Assembly (NCBI GenBank): GCA_016874005.1
Contig: VGVQ01000002.1
Span: 62,001 to 126,000 of the forward strand
Direction: 5' to 3'
Origin: Gemmatimonadota bacterium
GTDB lineage: Bacteria > Gemmatimonadota > Gemmatimonadetes > Gemmatimonadales > GWC2-71-9
Length of the DNA: 64,000 nt
This document shows, one piece after another, positions 55,607 through 64,000 of this stretch. Position 1 is the stretch's first letter. Each line of letters opens with the position of its first letter. The position numbers and the translations under genes are program-made. The notes under the pieces were generated by a model. That model did no database searches, was not told the DNA's origin, and saw only the letters and a list, made by a program, of their open reading frames with translations.

Positions 55607-55631
55607 GCAATTCCTCTGCCCCGACACGCCA

Positions 55632-56453
55632 ATGGCCTATCTCTCCGATTCCCGAAAACGGTTGACGATCCACGACCTCCTCAAGATGAAGCGGGAGGGC
55701 CGGAAGATCGTGATGATCACGGCGTACGACGCCTTGTTCGCGTCCCTGGTCGACGCGGCCGGTGTCGACATGGTCCTGGTCGGCGATTCGGTGGCCCCGG
55801 TGCTGGCCGGCGAGGAAACGACCATCCCCGCCACGGTGGAGCAGATGATCTACCACGGCAAGATCGTGCGGCGCGGCCTGACCCACCCCGTGCTGGTCGT
55901 GGATCTCCCGTTTCTGAGCTATCAGGTATCGATCCCGGACGCCATCGCCAACGCGGGCCGGATTCTCAAGAAAACGGGGGCCACGGCCGTCAAGCTGGAG
56001 GGCGGCAGTCGCTGGGCGCCGACGGTTGCCGCGCTGGTGGGAGCGGGGATCCCGGTGATGGGACACCTCGGGTTCACGCCGCAATCGGTTCATCAGCTCG
56101 GCGGCTTCAAGATCCAGGGCAAGCAGGCGGATGCGGCCGCCCAACTGGTCGACGACGCCATCGCGATCGAGCAAGCGGGGGCTTTTTCGATGGTCCTCGA
56201 GTTGATGCCACGACCGGTGGCAGCCGCGGTCACCAAGGCGGTTTCGATCCCGACCATCGGGATCGGGGCGGGCCCCGACTGCGACGGCCAGGTTCTCGTC
56301 CTCCACGACATGCTCGGCTTGAACGAGGGGTTCACGCCCAAGTTCCTCAAGCGGTACGCCGAGTTGGGCCAGGCGGCGCGAGAGGCGATCGGGCGGTTCG
56401 CCGCCGAGGTCCGTGACGGCCACTATCCCGGGCCTGAGCACACCCACGGATGA
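55632..56453 (+). CDS. panB: 3-methyl-2-oxobutanoate hydroxymethyltransferase
   Basis: A 273-residue PanB, the first committed step of pantothenate synthesis (ketoisovalerate to ketopantoate, using methylene-THF). Signature blocks are MITAYDALFASLVDAAGVDMVLVGDS with the metal-binding Asp, VVDLPFLSY, ATAVKLEGG and GIGAGPDCDGQVLVLHDMLG. Length is normal. No panC or panD lies adjacent. It starts 25 bases after the ferredoxin gene, and its stop overlaps the MFS gene ATG. Confidence 0.96.
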   Translation: MAYLSDSRKRLTIHDLLKMKREGRKIVMITAYDALFASLVDAAGVDMVLVGDSVAPVLAGEETTIPATVEQMIYHGKIVRRGLTHPVLVVDLPFLSYQVSIPDAIANAGRILKKTGATAVKLEGGSRWAPTVAALVGAGIPVMGHLGFTPQSVHQLGGFKIQGKQADAAAQLVDDAIAIEQAGAFSMVLELMPRPVAAAVTKAVSIPTIGIGAGPDCDGQVLVLHDMLGLNEGFTPKFLKRYAELGQAAREAIGRFAAEVRDGHYPGPEHTHG

Positions 56454-57727
56454 CCGCGGGCCGGGGGCCGGGACGGCTCTTCGCGCTCCTCTGCGCGCTC
56501 AACCTGCTCAATTACATCGACCGGCAGGTCGTCACCGGACTGATCGAGCCGATCCGCGCCGAGTTGGGGGCCACCGATGCCCAAATGGGCCTGGTCGGGT
56601 CGGCGTTCCTGCTCACCTACACCTTCCTGCCGCCGATCTTCGGGTGGTTAGGCGATCGAGCGCACCGGACTCGGCTGATGGGTATCTCGGCCGCGGTGTG
56701 GTGCCTGGCCACCGCGGCAGCCGGCCTGGTCCGGTCGGTCGGGCAGTTGGCGCTGGCACGGGGCTTCGTCGGGATCGGCGAGGCTTCCTACATGGCCAAC
56801 ACCCCCGGCGTCATCTCCGATCTCTACCGCGCCGAGCGCCGCGGACGGATGCTGTCGATCTTCTATGCCGCGGCTCCCATTGGCGCGGCGATCGGGGTAT
56901 CGCTGGCCGGGATCATCGCCGCGCACTGGGGTTGGCGGGCCGCGTGCCTGATCGTCGGCCTGCCGGGCCTCCTGGCGGCGGTTCTCCTCTACCGGTCGAC
57001 CGACCCGCCCCGCGGCGCAATGGACGACGCCCCGGCCCCGCCGGCCCCGCCGCTGGGCGTCACCCTCCGGCTCCTCGCGGGCAACAGGGCGTTCGTGGTG
57101 TTGCTGCTGGCATTCGCGGGTCACATCTTCGTCCAGAATGCCGTCGAGTACTGGCTGCCCACCATTTTGCAGCGGGACAAAGCCATCCCGATCGCCGTCG
57201 CCAACTCGAGCTATGGTGCCATGGTATTCATCGCCGGGGTGGTGGGCCCCTTGCTGGGTGCCTGGGCGGGCGACCGGCTCAGAGCGCGGACTCGACACGG
57301 TTACGCGATCGTCGCGGCCGCGGCGATCGTCGGAACCATCGTTCCGCTGGCGGCGATCGCGGTGGCCAGCGACCGCGCCGTGGTGTTCTCGGCGGTGTTG
57401 CTCGAGGCGTTGTTCGGGAACGCCGCCACCGGCCTGGTGCTTGCCATCGCGATGGAACAGGTCGGCGCCGAGATGCGCGCCACCACCTCGGCGGTGCTGG
57501 TGACCAGCGTACACCTGCTCGGCGACTTCATCTCCTGGCCGTTGGTGGGCGCGCTGTCCACGGCCCTGACCAACGGCTCGTTCGAGTGGGTTCGCAACGC
57601 GGCGGCCGCCTTCGGTGCCACCGGTTCCCTCAGCGTGGCACTCGCCACGGTGACCGCGCCGGTCGCGCTCCTCTCGGGCGTGCTGTACCTCGGCTCGACC
57701 AGAGTCACCCGGGGCTCGGCGGCCTGA
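56450..57727 (+). CDS. MFS transporter (spinster/ACS-like)
   Basis: A 425-residue, twelve-helix MFS protein. It opens with LNLLNYIDRQVVTGLIEPIRAELGATDAQMGLVGSAFLL, a pattern typical of spinster-like MFS members, and has the loop motif GWLGDRAHRTRLMG. Export of a lipid-like or organic acid substrate is possible but not shown. Last gene of the rightward P450-panB run, coupled to panB by an ATGA overlap. It carries a GGTTAGGC variant of the octamer. Confidence 0.91.
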   Translation: MTAGRGPGRLFALLCALNLLNYIDRQVVTGLIEPIRAELGATDAQMGLVGSAFLLTYTFLPPIFGWLGDRAHRTRLMGISAAVWCLATAAAGLVRSVGQLALARGFVGIGEASYMANTPGVISDLYRAERRGRMLSIFYAAAPIGAAIGVSLAGIIAAHWGWRAACLIVGLPGLLAAVLLYRSTDPPRGAMDDAPAPPAPPLGVTLRLLAGNRAFVVLLLAFAGHIFVQNAVEYWLPTILQRDKAIPIAVANSSYGAMVFIAGVVGPLLGAWAGDRLRARTRHGYAIVAAAAIVGTIVPLAAIAVASDRAVVFSAVLLEALFGNAATGLVLAIAMEQVGAEMRATTSAVLVTSVHLLGDFISWPLVGALSTALTNGSFEWVRNAAAAFGATGSLSVALATVTAPVALLSGVLYLGSTRVTRGSAA

Positions 57728-57816
57728 ACGGCGGGCGCCCGAGCGAGTTCCCCGTGTGACGAACGCCGAGGAATCGGGGCGGCACCGACCGGATGCCCGG
57801 CGGCGGTCGCCGCCTG

Positions 57817-59013
57817 TCAGCCCGCGGCGAGCACTCGGTCCGCGACGATTCGGCCGATCGCCAGGCAGGCCGTCGCGGCCGGCGATGGGGCATTGAGCAC
57901 GTGGACGACGCCGGGCTCCTCGGCAAAGAGGAAATCGCTGACCAACCGCCCCGCCCGGTCGACCGCCTGGGCCCGGACGCCGGCGGGTGCCGGAACGAGG
58001 TCGGAGAGTTCGAGACTCGGCACCAGCTTCCGCAACGATCGGAGCAAGAGGGCCTTCGACCGCGAGCGGGCCAACTCCCCCGCCCCGACTCGCCAATGCC
58101 GGCCGAGGAGCTTCCAGAACCCGGGGAAGGCGACCCACTCGGCGAGGTCTCGGGGCGACAGCTGTCCGCGGCGATAGCCGTCGCGGGCCAAGGTGAGCAG
58201 CGCGTTGGGACCGACGTCGACCGTTCCATCGATCCGGCGGGTGAAGTGGACCCCGAGGAACGGCAGGCTCGGATCAGGTACCGGATAGATCAGCCCGCGA
58301 ACCAGCTCGGCCCGCTCGGGCTTGAGGGCGAGGTATTCGCCCCGAAAGGTGACGATCCGCACGCCCGGATCGGGGCCCGTCATCCGAGCCATCCGATCGG
58401 CCTGGGCTCCGGCACAGGTTACCACCCGCCGCGTCTTGAGCGTGCCGGTGGTGGACTCCACCACGAAACCGGCGCCGTCGCGGACGATCGAGAGAACCGC
58501 GCTCCCGAACCTAACGGTTCCGCCACCGGACTGGACTCGAGCGGCGATCGCGCGGGCAACCGCCCGGAAGTCCACCACGCCGGTTTCCTCGACCCATAAT
58601 CCACCTGCCCCGGCCACGGCCGGCTCCACGTCAATGAGCCCGGCGGCGGAGACGCGACGGGCGGCAACCCGGTTGGCCGATGCCCGAGCGGCCAGCTCGT
58701 CGAGGCGAGGTAGCTCGGCGGGGTTGGCGGCGACGATCAATTTGCCGGTCCGTCGATGGGGGATCCCTTCGGCCTCGCAGAACCGGTACAGGAGGGCCAG
58801 CCCCTCGCGACACCACGCGGCTTTGCGGCTGCCTGGCGAGTAGTAGAGGCCGGAGTGGATCACCCCGCTGTTGCGACCGCTCTGGTGGGCGGCCACCGTC
58901 GGCTCGGCTTCCAGGACGGCCACCGCGCGTCGATCCCGCTCGGTGAGCGCGAGTGCCACGCCAAGGCCGACCACCCCGGCCCCGACGACGACGACGTCCA
59001 CCGTGTCGGTCAC
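57817..59013 (-). CDS. lhgO: L-2-hydroxyglutarate oxidase (LhgO-type FAD enzyme)
   Basis: A 398-residue DAO-family flavoenzyme. The dinucleotide motif VVVVGAGVVGLGVALAL and the AAHQSGRNSGVIHSGLYYSPGSRKA block are characteristic of LhgO/L2HGDH. Later blocks (VVTCAGAQADRMAR, PFLGVHFTRRIDGTVDVGPNALL) agree. It oxidises L-2-hydroxyglutarate to 2-oxoglutarate, a repair or lysine-breakdown reaction, passing electrons to quinone. It stands alone on the minus strand. Confidence 0.92.
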   Translation of the reverse strand: MTDTVDVVVVGAGVVGLGVALALTERDRRAVAVLEAEPTVAAHQSGRNSGVIHSGLYYSPGSRKAAWCREGLALLYRFCEAEGIPHRRTGKLIVAANPAELPRLDELAARASANRVAARRVSAAGLIDVEPAVAGAGGLWVEETGVVDFRAVARAIAARVQSGGGTVRFGSAVLSIVRDGAGFVVESTTGTLKTRRVVTCAGAQADRMARMTGPDPGVRIVTFRGEYLALKPERAELVRGLIYPVPDPSLPFLGVHFTRRIDGTVDVGPNALLTLARDGYRRGQLSPRDLAEWVAFPGFWKLLGRHWRVGAGELARSRSKALLLRSLRKLVPSLELSDLVPAPAGVRAQAVDRAGRLVSDFLFAEEPGVVHVLNAPSPAATACLAIGRIVADRVLAAG

Positions 59014-59095
59014 ACTCGAGCCGTCAGCTCGGCCGGCCGACCCTGATGCATCCGGTCATGCCGGAAGGAATCGAATCCGGCAGCCGGGCAGCGGC

Positions 59096-60892
59096 TCATG
59101 GCACCACGGGTAACAGCAGATGGGACGGATAGCGAACCGAGTGATGGATCGTGTTACCCGCCGCCACCATTCGGGTCTCCCGCGAGTTGTCGCCACCGGT
59201 GTTGAGATTCCGGTCGAACCGCGGGAAGTTGCTGCTGGCGATTTCGACCCTGATCCGGTGGCCCGGACGGAAGTAGTTGCTGGTGGCGTGGACCCCGACT
59301 CGGATCTGGTAGACCTGGCCCGGCGTCATCAGGACTTCCTTGCCGAAGCCATCGCGGTACCTGGCGCGGAGGATGCCCTCCTGAACGTTGTAGGCTCTCC
59401 CGTCTGGGTACACGTCAACCAGCTTGACGGTGAAGTCGGTATCCGTGGCCGTCGAGGAGACGTAGAGGACCGCCTCGATCGGTCCGGTGACCTCGACGCC
59501 CGCATCGAGCGGCGGTGTAGTATAGACCAGCACGTCGTGCCGCATCTCGACGTCGGATTGGTCAAAGGCCCCGGGAGGCGCATCGGGAGTCCCGGTGCAG
59601 CAGAGCGCTCCGCCCTTCGAGGGTACCGGGGTCCGGGGATCGTAACGGTAGTGGTCCGGCGGCTCGGAGCCGGACGGCGGTCTCAGTCCAAGGGCACCGT
59701 CGCCCATCCGGCTGTTCGCCCGTCCGCCGCTGGTGAGGTAGTACTTGGTGAAGACCGTCCCCGGCAGCGGCCAGGATTCGGCCGAGCGCCACTCGTTGCG
59801 ACCGATCACATAGTATTGAACTCGCGGCATCCCCGCGAGGGCCTCGCGGTTGTCGCGAAGCCAGTAGTCGAACCACTTGAGATAGGCAGCCTCGAAGTCG
59901 AAGCGGGCATCGCCCACGTCGCGGGCACCGACCAGGGTTCGCTCGGAGGCCCGCTCGAAGCCGCAATGAGCCGTCGGGGCGACGATCAGATACTGTCCCT
60001 CGCGGGTCCGATGATCCGCGCCGTCACGCCGGAATCGGGTGAAGTACTCGATGGTCTCCTGAACACCGTAGTCGTACCACGAGCCAACGTGCAGTCCGGG
60101 GGTGGCGATGGTGTCGGTCGGCCCGAGCAGGTTGAACTGATTCCACCAGAGATCGCCCGGGCCGTGGGTGACGAAGTCCTCCCAGTCGGTGGGCGGGCCG
60201 GGCACCCGGCGGTTCATTTCGGCGAGCGGGAGGGTTTGCCACGCGGCCTGGAAATCGGTGTCCGGAAGGGTCAAACGCGGGGCCAAGTAGCGGCGCGACA
60301 ACGTCACCAGCGAATCGGGCGTCCCTGGTGCCGGCTGGAGGTGGACCTTGTTGCCGTTCTCCCGGAGCCATCCGAACATCAGCGCCAGCTCGTAGGCTCC
60401 ACCATTGATGACCGAGAGATATCTCGCGGGACCAGCGGCCGCCTGGGGGATCATGGCCCGGTGGGCAGGATGCCTCCGCTTCGCGAGGAAGATCTGGGCC
60501 TCGCCGCCATACGAGCAGCCGATCGTGCCGACTTTCCCCGTGGACCACGGCTGGCGGGCCAACCAGTCGACCGTGTCGTAGCCGTCGTCGGCATCGTCAG
60601 CCTGGATCCGAACCCGGCCCTCCGACTGGTGTTTGCCGCGGACGTCCTGGATCGCGGTGAGGTAACCAGCCGCGGCGAATCGGCGGGCCTGATCCGGCTG
60701 GCGGCCCGCCATCTTGTTGTACGGGGTTCGAATCAGCACGACGGGCCACGGCCCCGAGCCCTTGGGTCGATAGAGGTCGGTCGCGAGCCGGACCCCGTCT
60801 CGCGTCGGCACCATGACGGTGGTCTCGGGTTGGGGCGCGGCCGGCGACTGGAACAGCCCGGCGAGGAGCATAGTGGCGAGCGATGGATACAC
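59096..60892 (-). CDS. CocE/NonD family hydrolase, copy 2
   Basis: About 598 residues. GTG 60892, with GGGGAGG eight bases upstream, gives a hydrophobic leader (YPSLATMLLAGLFQ); the track start lies further out without support. The core has the nucleophile in GCSYGGEAQIF, a helical cap and a C-terminal jelly-roll domain ending LLPVVP. It is only distantly like copy 1 at 50682. The family includes acyl-glutaryl and X-prolyl hydrolases; the substrate is unknown. Confidence 0.9.
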   Translation of the reverse strand: MYPSLATMLLAGLFQSPAAPQPETTVMVPTRDGVRLATDLYRPKGSGPWPVVLIRTPYNKMAGRQPDQARRFAAAGYLTAIQDVRGKHQSEGRVRIQADDADDGYDTVDWLARQPWSTGKVGTIGCSYGGEAQIFLAKRRHPAHRAMIPQAAAGPARYLSVINGGAYELALMFGWLRENGNKVHLQPAPGTPDSLVTLSRRYLAPRLTLPDTDFQAAWQTLPLAEMNRRVPGPPTDWEDFVTHGPGDLWWNQFNLLGPTDTIATPGLHVGSWYDYGVQETIEYFTRFRRDGADHRTREGQYLIVAPTAHCGFERASERTLVGARDVGDARFDFEAAYLKWFDYWLRDNREALAGMPRVQYYVIGRNEWRSAESWPLPGTVFTKYYLTSGGRANSRMGDGALGLRPPSGSEPPDHYRYDPRTPVPSKGGALCCTGTPDAPPGAFDQSDVEMRHDVLVYTTPPLDAGVEVTGPIEAVLYVSSTATDTDFTVKLVDVYPDGRAYNVQEGILRARYRDGFGKEVLMTPGQVYQIRVGVHATSNYFRPGHRIRVEIASSNFPRFDRNLNTGGDNSRETRMVAAGNTIHHSVRYPSHLLLPVVP

Positions 60893-61070
60893 GGCATCAG
60901 CCTCCCCAGATCGCGGCGAAGACCCGTTGGGTGTTGCCGCCCGGCACCCCGACATTCGGAGCGTCGGACTGGCGTCGGCAGATGAAACCTCCGGTCACAT
61001 CCAAGATTCGCTTCGGGCGACCGACCCCGTCAATATCGAGTCTTCTCGGGTGGCATGGCCGTTCTGGTAG

Positions 61071-61230
61071 CCCGCCTGGGTCGAGGCCCGCGGCGGCGAG
61101 CCAGCCACCGTGCCTCTCGCGGGCGACGGAGTGGCGATCCGGTACCACCCCGCCCCGACCGTCACGGGCCCCCTCGGGCACTGGCACTACGACGCTTTCA
61201 TCGCCAAGCTTGAGGACCCGATATTCGGGC
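61071..61230 (+). pseudogene. remnant of a DUF3471-type serine hydrolase C-terminus
   Basis: In the frame ahead of the aminotransferase ATG, the translation contains GPLGHWHYDAFIAKLEDPIFG. This matches the HWHYD.F....DP..G pattern of DUF3471 tails, compare LGHWHYDVFRG in the gene at 9262. A stop codon lies just upstream (61068) and there is no catalytic domain, so it appears to be a decayed gene end. The rest of the 367-base gap (60893-61259) holds the CocE ribosome site and nothing else I recognise. Confidence 0.5.
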
Positions 61231-61259
61231 GGCGACGCCAGCAACGCACGGAGCGACCG

Positions 61260-62645
61260 ATGACCCCGAACCAATCCGCGCTACCAGCCCTCAAGGCCTC
61301 CGAGGGCAAATGGGCCCGAGTGTTCTCGAGCCACCCGTTCGATATCGTCCTCGACCGGGCCGAGGGGATCTACCTGTTCGATACCGCCGGAAATCGATAC
61401 CTGGACGTCTCGGGCGGTGCCCTGGCGACGAGCATCGGCGCCGGCGACCGCCGGGTGCTCGACGCCATGCGCCGGCAGGCCGAGCGATTCACCTACGCCA
61501 CCCCCGCGATGGCCAACGAACCCAGGGCGGACTTGTGCGAGCGCCTGGCGCGGTTGATGCCGGGGACCCTCAACACCAGCTATCTCGTCTCGGGCGGGTC
61601 AGAGGCCGTCGAAACGGCCGTGAAGCTGGCCCGGCAGTACCACCTCGCTTGCGGGCGCCCCAACAAGTCCCGGGTAATCGGGACCTGGGACAGCTATCAC
61701 GGGATGACGCTGGGTGCCCTGTCGGTCGCCGGCGGCCCGGGGTACCGGGCCCCGTTCGACCCGCAACTCGCCAACGCGCCGCACATCCGACACTGCCGCC
61801 GCGCCACCGATCGACCGCTCGGCGTCAGCGAGGACGAATGGGGCCGGACCTGCGCCTTCGAGTTGGAGGAGATGATTCACTATGTCGGTCCGTCCAACGT
61901 GGCCGCGTTCATCGCCACGCCGGTGGGCGCCGGGAAGGACTATGGCCTGGTTCCGCCGCGGTCGTACTGGACCAGCATTCGGGAGATCTGCGATCGCTAT
62001 GACGTGTTGCTGATCGCCGACGAGGTGGTCACCGGGTTCGGTCGGACCGGCCGCTGGTTCGCGATGGAGCACTTCGGTGTCGAACCGGACATCATGGTGA
62101 CCGGCAAGGGGATCTCCAGCGTCTACTTCCCGATGGCTGCGGTGACGGTAAGTGACAAGATCAACGAGCCGTTTACCAAAGGGACCTATTTCATCCACGG
62201 CCACACCCACATGGGCCATCCGGTCGGTTGCGCCACGACCCTCGCGGTGCTCGACGTCATCGAACAGGACAAGCTGGTCGCGAACGCGGCCTCGGTGGGC
62301 CCGTATCTGCACCGCCTGCTACGGGAGCGGATCCTGCCCCACCGCCCGGTCGCCGACGTCCGCGGACTCGGCCTCTTGGCGATACTGGAGTTGGTTCGGG
62401 ACAAGGAGACGATGGATTTTCCGCCCGTCGAGGCGGACCCGGAGCACCTCTTCCAGGCGATCGCCTACAAGCACGGGCTGTCGTTCTACATGTCGCTGTA
62501 CGGACCGCGACGGCCAGGCGCCTTGAAACGCGGCGTTCCGATCTTCATCACCCCGGCGCTGTGCATCACCGAGGCCCAAGTTGACGACCTGGTCGAACGA
62601 CTCGACCGGGTGGTTCAGGAATGGGATCAGACGATCGGCGAGTAA
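61260..62645 (+). CDS. class III PLP-dependent aminotransferase
   Basis: A 461-residue class III aminotransferase. PLP contacts are seen in VSGGSEAVETAVKLARQYH, DSYHGMTLGALSV, IADEVVTGFGRTG (the Asp binds the pyridine) and TGKGISS (Schiff-base Lys). Members act on omega-amino groups of amino acids, polyamines or beta-alanine with pyruvate or 2-oxoglutarate as acceptor; the specificity is open. The ATG at 61260 with GGAG upstream is preferred to the track start, which runs into the DUF3471 remnant. Confidence 0.92.
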   Translation: MTPNQSALPALKASEGKWARVFSSHPFDIVLDRAEGIYLFDTAGNRYLDVSGGALATSIGAGDRRVLDAMRRQAERFTYATPAMANEPRADLCERLARLMPGTLNTSYLVSGGSEAVETAVKLARQYHLACGRPNKSRVIGTWDSYHGMTLGALSVAGGPGYRAPFDPQLANAPHIRHCRRATDRPLGVSEDEWGRTCAFELEEMIHYVGPSNVAAFIATPVGAGKDYGLVPPRSYWTSIREICDRYDVLLIADEVVTGFGRTGRWFAMEHFGVEPDIMVTGKGISSVYFPMAAVTVSDKINEPFTKGTYFIHGHTHMGHPVGCATTLAVLDVIEQDKLVANAASVGPYLHRLLRERILPHRPVADVRGLGLLAILELVRDKETMDFPPVEADPEHLFQAIAYKHGLSFYMSLYGPRRPGALKRGVPIFITPALCITEAQVDDLVERLDRVVQEWDQTIGE

Positions 62646-62819
62646 ACGTCTCACCTGCATCGTTTTGTTAGTCGCTGTACCGAATCGGCCCACTGTGATT
62701 CGGCTCACCGCGAGGTAAGTCGTTGTCGCTGCTGGCCCAAATACCCGGCATCCAAACTGCCTTCCCCAAACTGGCGGACCCACACCGAGTCCGCCATCCA
62801 CAACACGGGGAAGGAACCA

Positions 62820-63263
62820 ATGAAACAGTCCGTTGCATTCGCCGCGATCATCGCCGCCCTGAGCGGTTGCCAGTCGGGCTCATTGACCAGTCCGAGCGCC
62901 GATCAGGCGGCCAACGACGTGTCGCTCGCCAGCGGTGGCGGCGGCACGGCAGCCACCGTCAGGGTCCGGTGCGAGGTCCGAAGCAACCGGTCCAAGATCT
63001 CGATCGACGGGAACAATTTGACGCCGCTGGGCGGCACCTTCTCGGCCCGGGCGATCAGCGGAGCGAATACCGCTTCCGCCCCGGCAAAGCAGGCCATCGG
63101 AGACGAGGCGGAGTTCGACTTCGACTCGGCGCCGAACGACATTGCCGCCGGCGCGGTCGCGATTGCGCCGGGGTTCATCACGGCAGGCAAAGTGACCGGC
63201 GAGATTCGCAATGGGGCCGGCGCGGTCGTTGCCTCCGCGACGGCAACCTGTCAGACCCGCTGA
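62820..63263 (+). CDS. small secreted lipoprotein of unknown function
   Basis: A 147-residue protein with a lipobox leader (IIAALSGC, Cys17), so lipid-anchored after processing. The mature part starts with a Ser/Gly linker and has a beta-rich domain (about 45-145) with two cysteines (RVRCEVRS and ATCQTR) that may pair. AAGGA lies just before the ATG. The 174-base gap upstream holds no gene I can see. Family not recognised. Confidence 0.78.
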   Translation: MKQSVAFAAIIAALSGCQSGSLTSPSADQAANDVSLASGGGGTAATVRVRCEVRSNRSKISIDGNNLTPLGGTFSARAISGANTASAPAKQAIGDEAEFDFDSAPNDIAAGAVAIAPGFITAGKVTGEIRNGAGAVVASATATCQTR

Positions 63264-63273
63264 CGACCGGATA

Positions 63274-63300
63274 CCCGGCGCGGGGAGCTACCGCGCCGGG
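63274..63300. terminator. hairpin between convergent genes
   Basis: Perfect 10-bp stem CCCGGCGCGG / CCGCGCCGGG with a seven-base loop containing the opposite gene stop codon. There is no T-run, so terminator function is uncertain. Confidence 0.45.
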
Positions 63301-64000
63301 CGCCCCACCCTGCGGACGTGACTCGGCCCGATTTCGCCCACCGACCGGCACCCGAGCAGCGCCATGGTCCGTTCCACTTCGGCCGTCAGGAGGCCCAGCA
63401 CCCGTTCGACCCCGGCTTGACCCCCGGCCGCCAGGCCGTAGAGGTAGGCCTTGCCGATCGACACCGCGTTGGCGCCGAGCGCGAGTGCCTTCACGACGTG
63501 ATTGCCGCGGCGGACTCCGCCATCCACGATCAGCTCGAGTCGATCCCCCACGGCGTCCCGAATCTCCGCCACGCAATCGATCGGCGCCGGAGCGCCATCG
63601 AGCTGGCGGCCGCCGTGATTGGAAATCATGATCGCGGTTGCCCCCGCCTCGGCGGCCCGTTTGGCATCGGCCACGGACTGAATCCCCTTGAGGACAAAGG
63701 GCCCATCCCACTGACCGCGGAGCCAGGCGACGTCGTCCCAGTTGAGGGTTCGGTCGAACTGCTTGTTGACCCAATCGATCAGCGAGATCGACGACAAGGA
63801 CCCCATCCGGTGGGCGACGTTGGCGAGCTGGAAATCCGGATTCAAGAGCAGGTTGATCGCCCAGCGAGGGTGGGCGGCGAAGCTCGCGAAGCTCTTCAAG
63901 GTGAACCGGGGGGGCATTACCATGCCGTGGATCCGGTCTCGCTCGCGGTTACCGGCGAGGGCCGTGTCCACGGTGAGACAGAGGGCGTGGTACTTGGCCG
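63288..64000 (-). CDS. FMN-dependent alpha-hydroxy-acid oxidase/dehydrogenase (partial)
   Basis: The C-terminal 237 residues of a lactate/glycolate oxidase-family enzyme; the frame runs off the window end and the GTG at 63971 is internal (the preceding codons read KYHALCLTV, part of the conserved TVD strand). Visible motifs are the FMN-binding Lys in VLKGI, the catalytic His in SNHGGRQLD, DGGVRRG and the GKAYLYGLA loop. It oxidises L-lactate or a similar 2-hydroxy acid. Convergent with the lipoprotein gene. Confidence 0.92.
   Translation of the reverse strand, partial: AKYHALCLTVDTALAGNRERDRIHGMVMPPRFTLKSFASFAAHPRWAINLLLNPDFQLANVAHRMGSLSSISLIDWVNKQFDRTLNWDDVAWLRGQWDGPFVLKGIQSVADAKRAAEAGATAIMISNHGGRQLDGAPAPIDCVAEIRDAVGDRLELIVDGGVRRGNHVVKALALGANAVSIGKAYLYGLAAGGQAGVERVLGLLTAEVERTMALLGCRSVGEIGPSHVRRVGRPAR

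Noticed and set aside
57799-57814. GGCGGC/GCCGCC hairpin between the MFS and lhgO genes
   Set aside because: Only six base pairs, no T-run, and such matches are common at this GC content.

Overview
The window is GC-rich, gene-dense bacterial chromosome with about 58 protein genes on both strands. I see no rRNA, tRNA, CRISPR array, insertion sequence or prophage. The composition and gene families (VPS10/sortilin-like beta-propeller protein, several beta-lactamase-fold serine hydrolases, CocE/NonD hydrolases, S9, S10, M1, M19 and M23 peptidases, DUF1080, bactofilin, PEP-CTERM, a diderm-type patatin beta-barrel protein) suggest Gemmatimonadota or a close Gram-negative relative. That placement is inference from family content, not from a marker tree.

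Layout. 1-9.2 kb: DUF2207 membrane protein (cut by the window edge), MFS exporter, a Gfo/Idh/MocA + DUF1080 + serine hydrolase operon for modified sugars, and a two-subunit molybdenum hydroxylase ending in a strong terminator. 9.2-19.2 kb: a beta-lactamase/DUF3471/DUF2911 fusion coupled to an S9 peptidase, a small two-part DNA-binding protein, a patatin with a predicted outer-membrane barrel, an orphan OmpR-type response regulator and an M1 peptidase. 19.2-25.4 kb: S10 carboxypeptidase, alpha/beta hydrolase, then a leftward three-gene unit (bactofilin, zinc-ribbon protein, Ser/Thr kinase fused to a BRCT domain), a small PEP-CTERM protein and an M23 peptidase. 25.5-32.5 kb: NfeD-FloA-accessory membrane operon and a symporter/M19-like peptidase operon. 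32.5-40 kb: rnhB, PBP1A-type synthase, lytic transglycosylase and the core operon ffh-rpsP-rimM-trmD-rplS. 40-45.9 kb: a TetR-controlled HlyD/ABC exporter, DUF445 protein and beta-carbonic anhydrase. 45.9-53.5 kb: sortilin-like protein, serine hydrolase, CocE hydrolase and amino-acid dehydrogenase. 53.5-57.7 kb: HTH regulator, P450, ferredoxin, panB and MFS transporter in one tight run. 57.8-64 kb: lhgO-like oxidase, second CocE hydrolase, a gene remnant, class III aminotransferase, a small lipoprotein and an FMN alpha-hydroxy-acid oxidase cut by the window end.

How it fits together. Many exported hydrolases and peptidases sit beside transporters, amino-acid dehydrogenases and aminotransferases, which fits a heterotroph living on peptides and other organic matter. 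The most distinctive items are the bactofilin/zinc-ribbon/kinase-BRCT unit and an over-represented octamer, CGTTAGGC. The octamer occurs 12 times by eye, inside codons, across stop codons and between genes, so it looks like a DNA-level signal rather than a codon effect.
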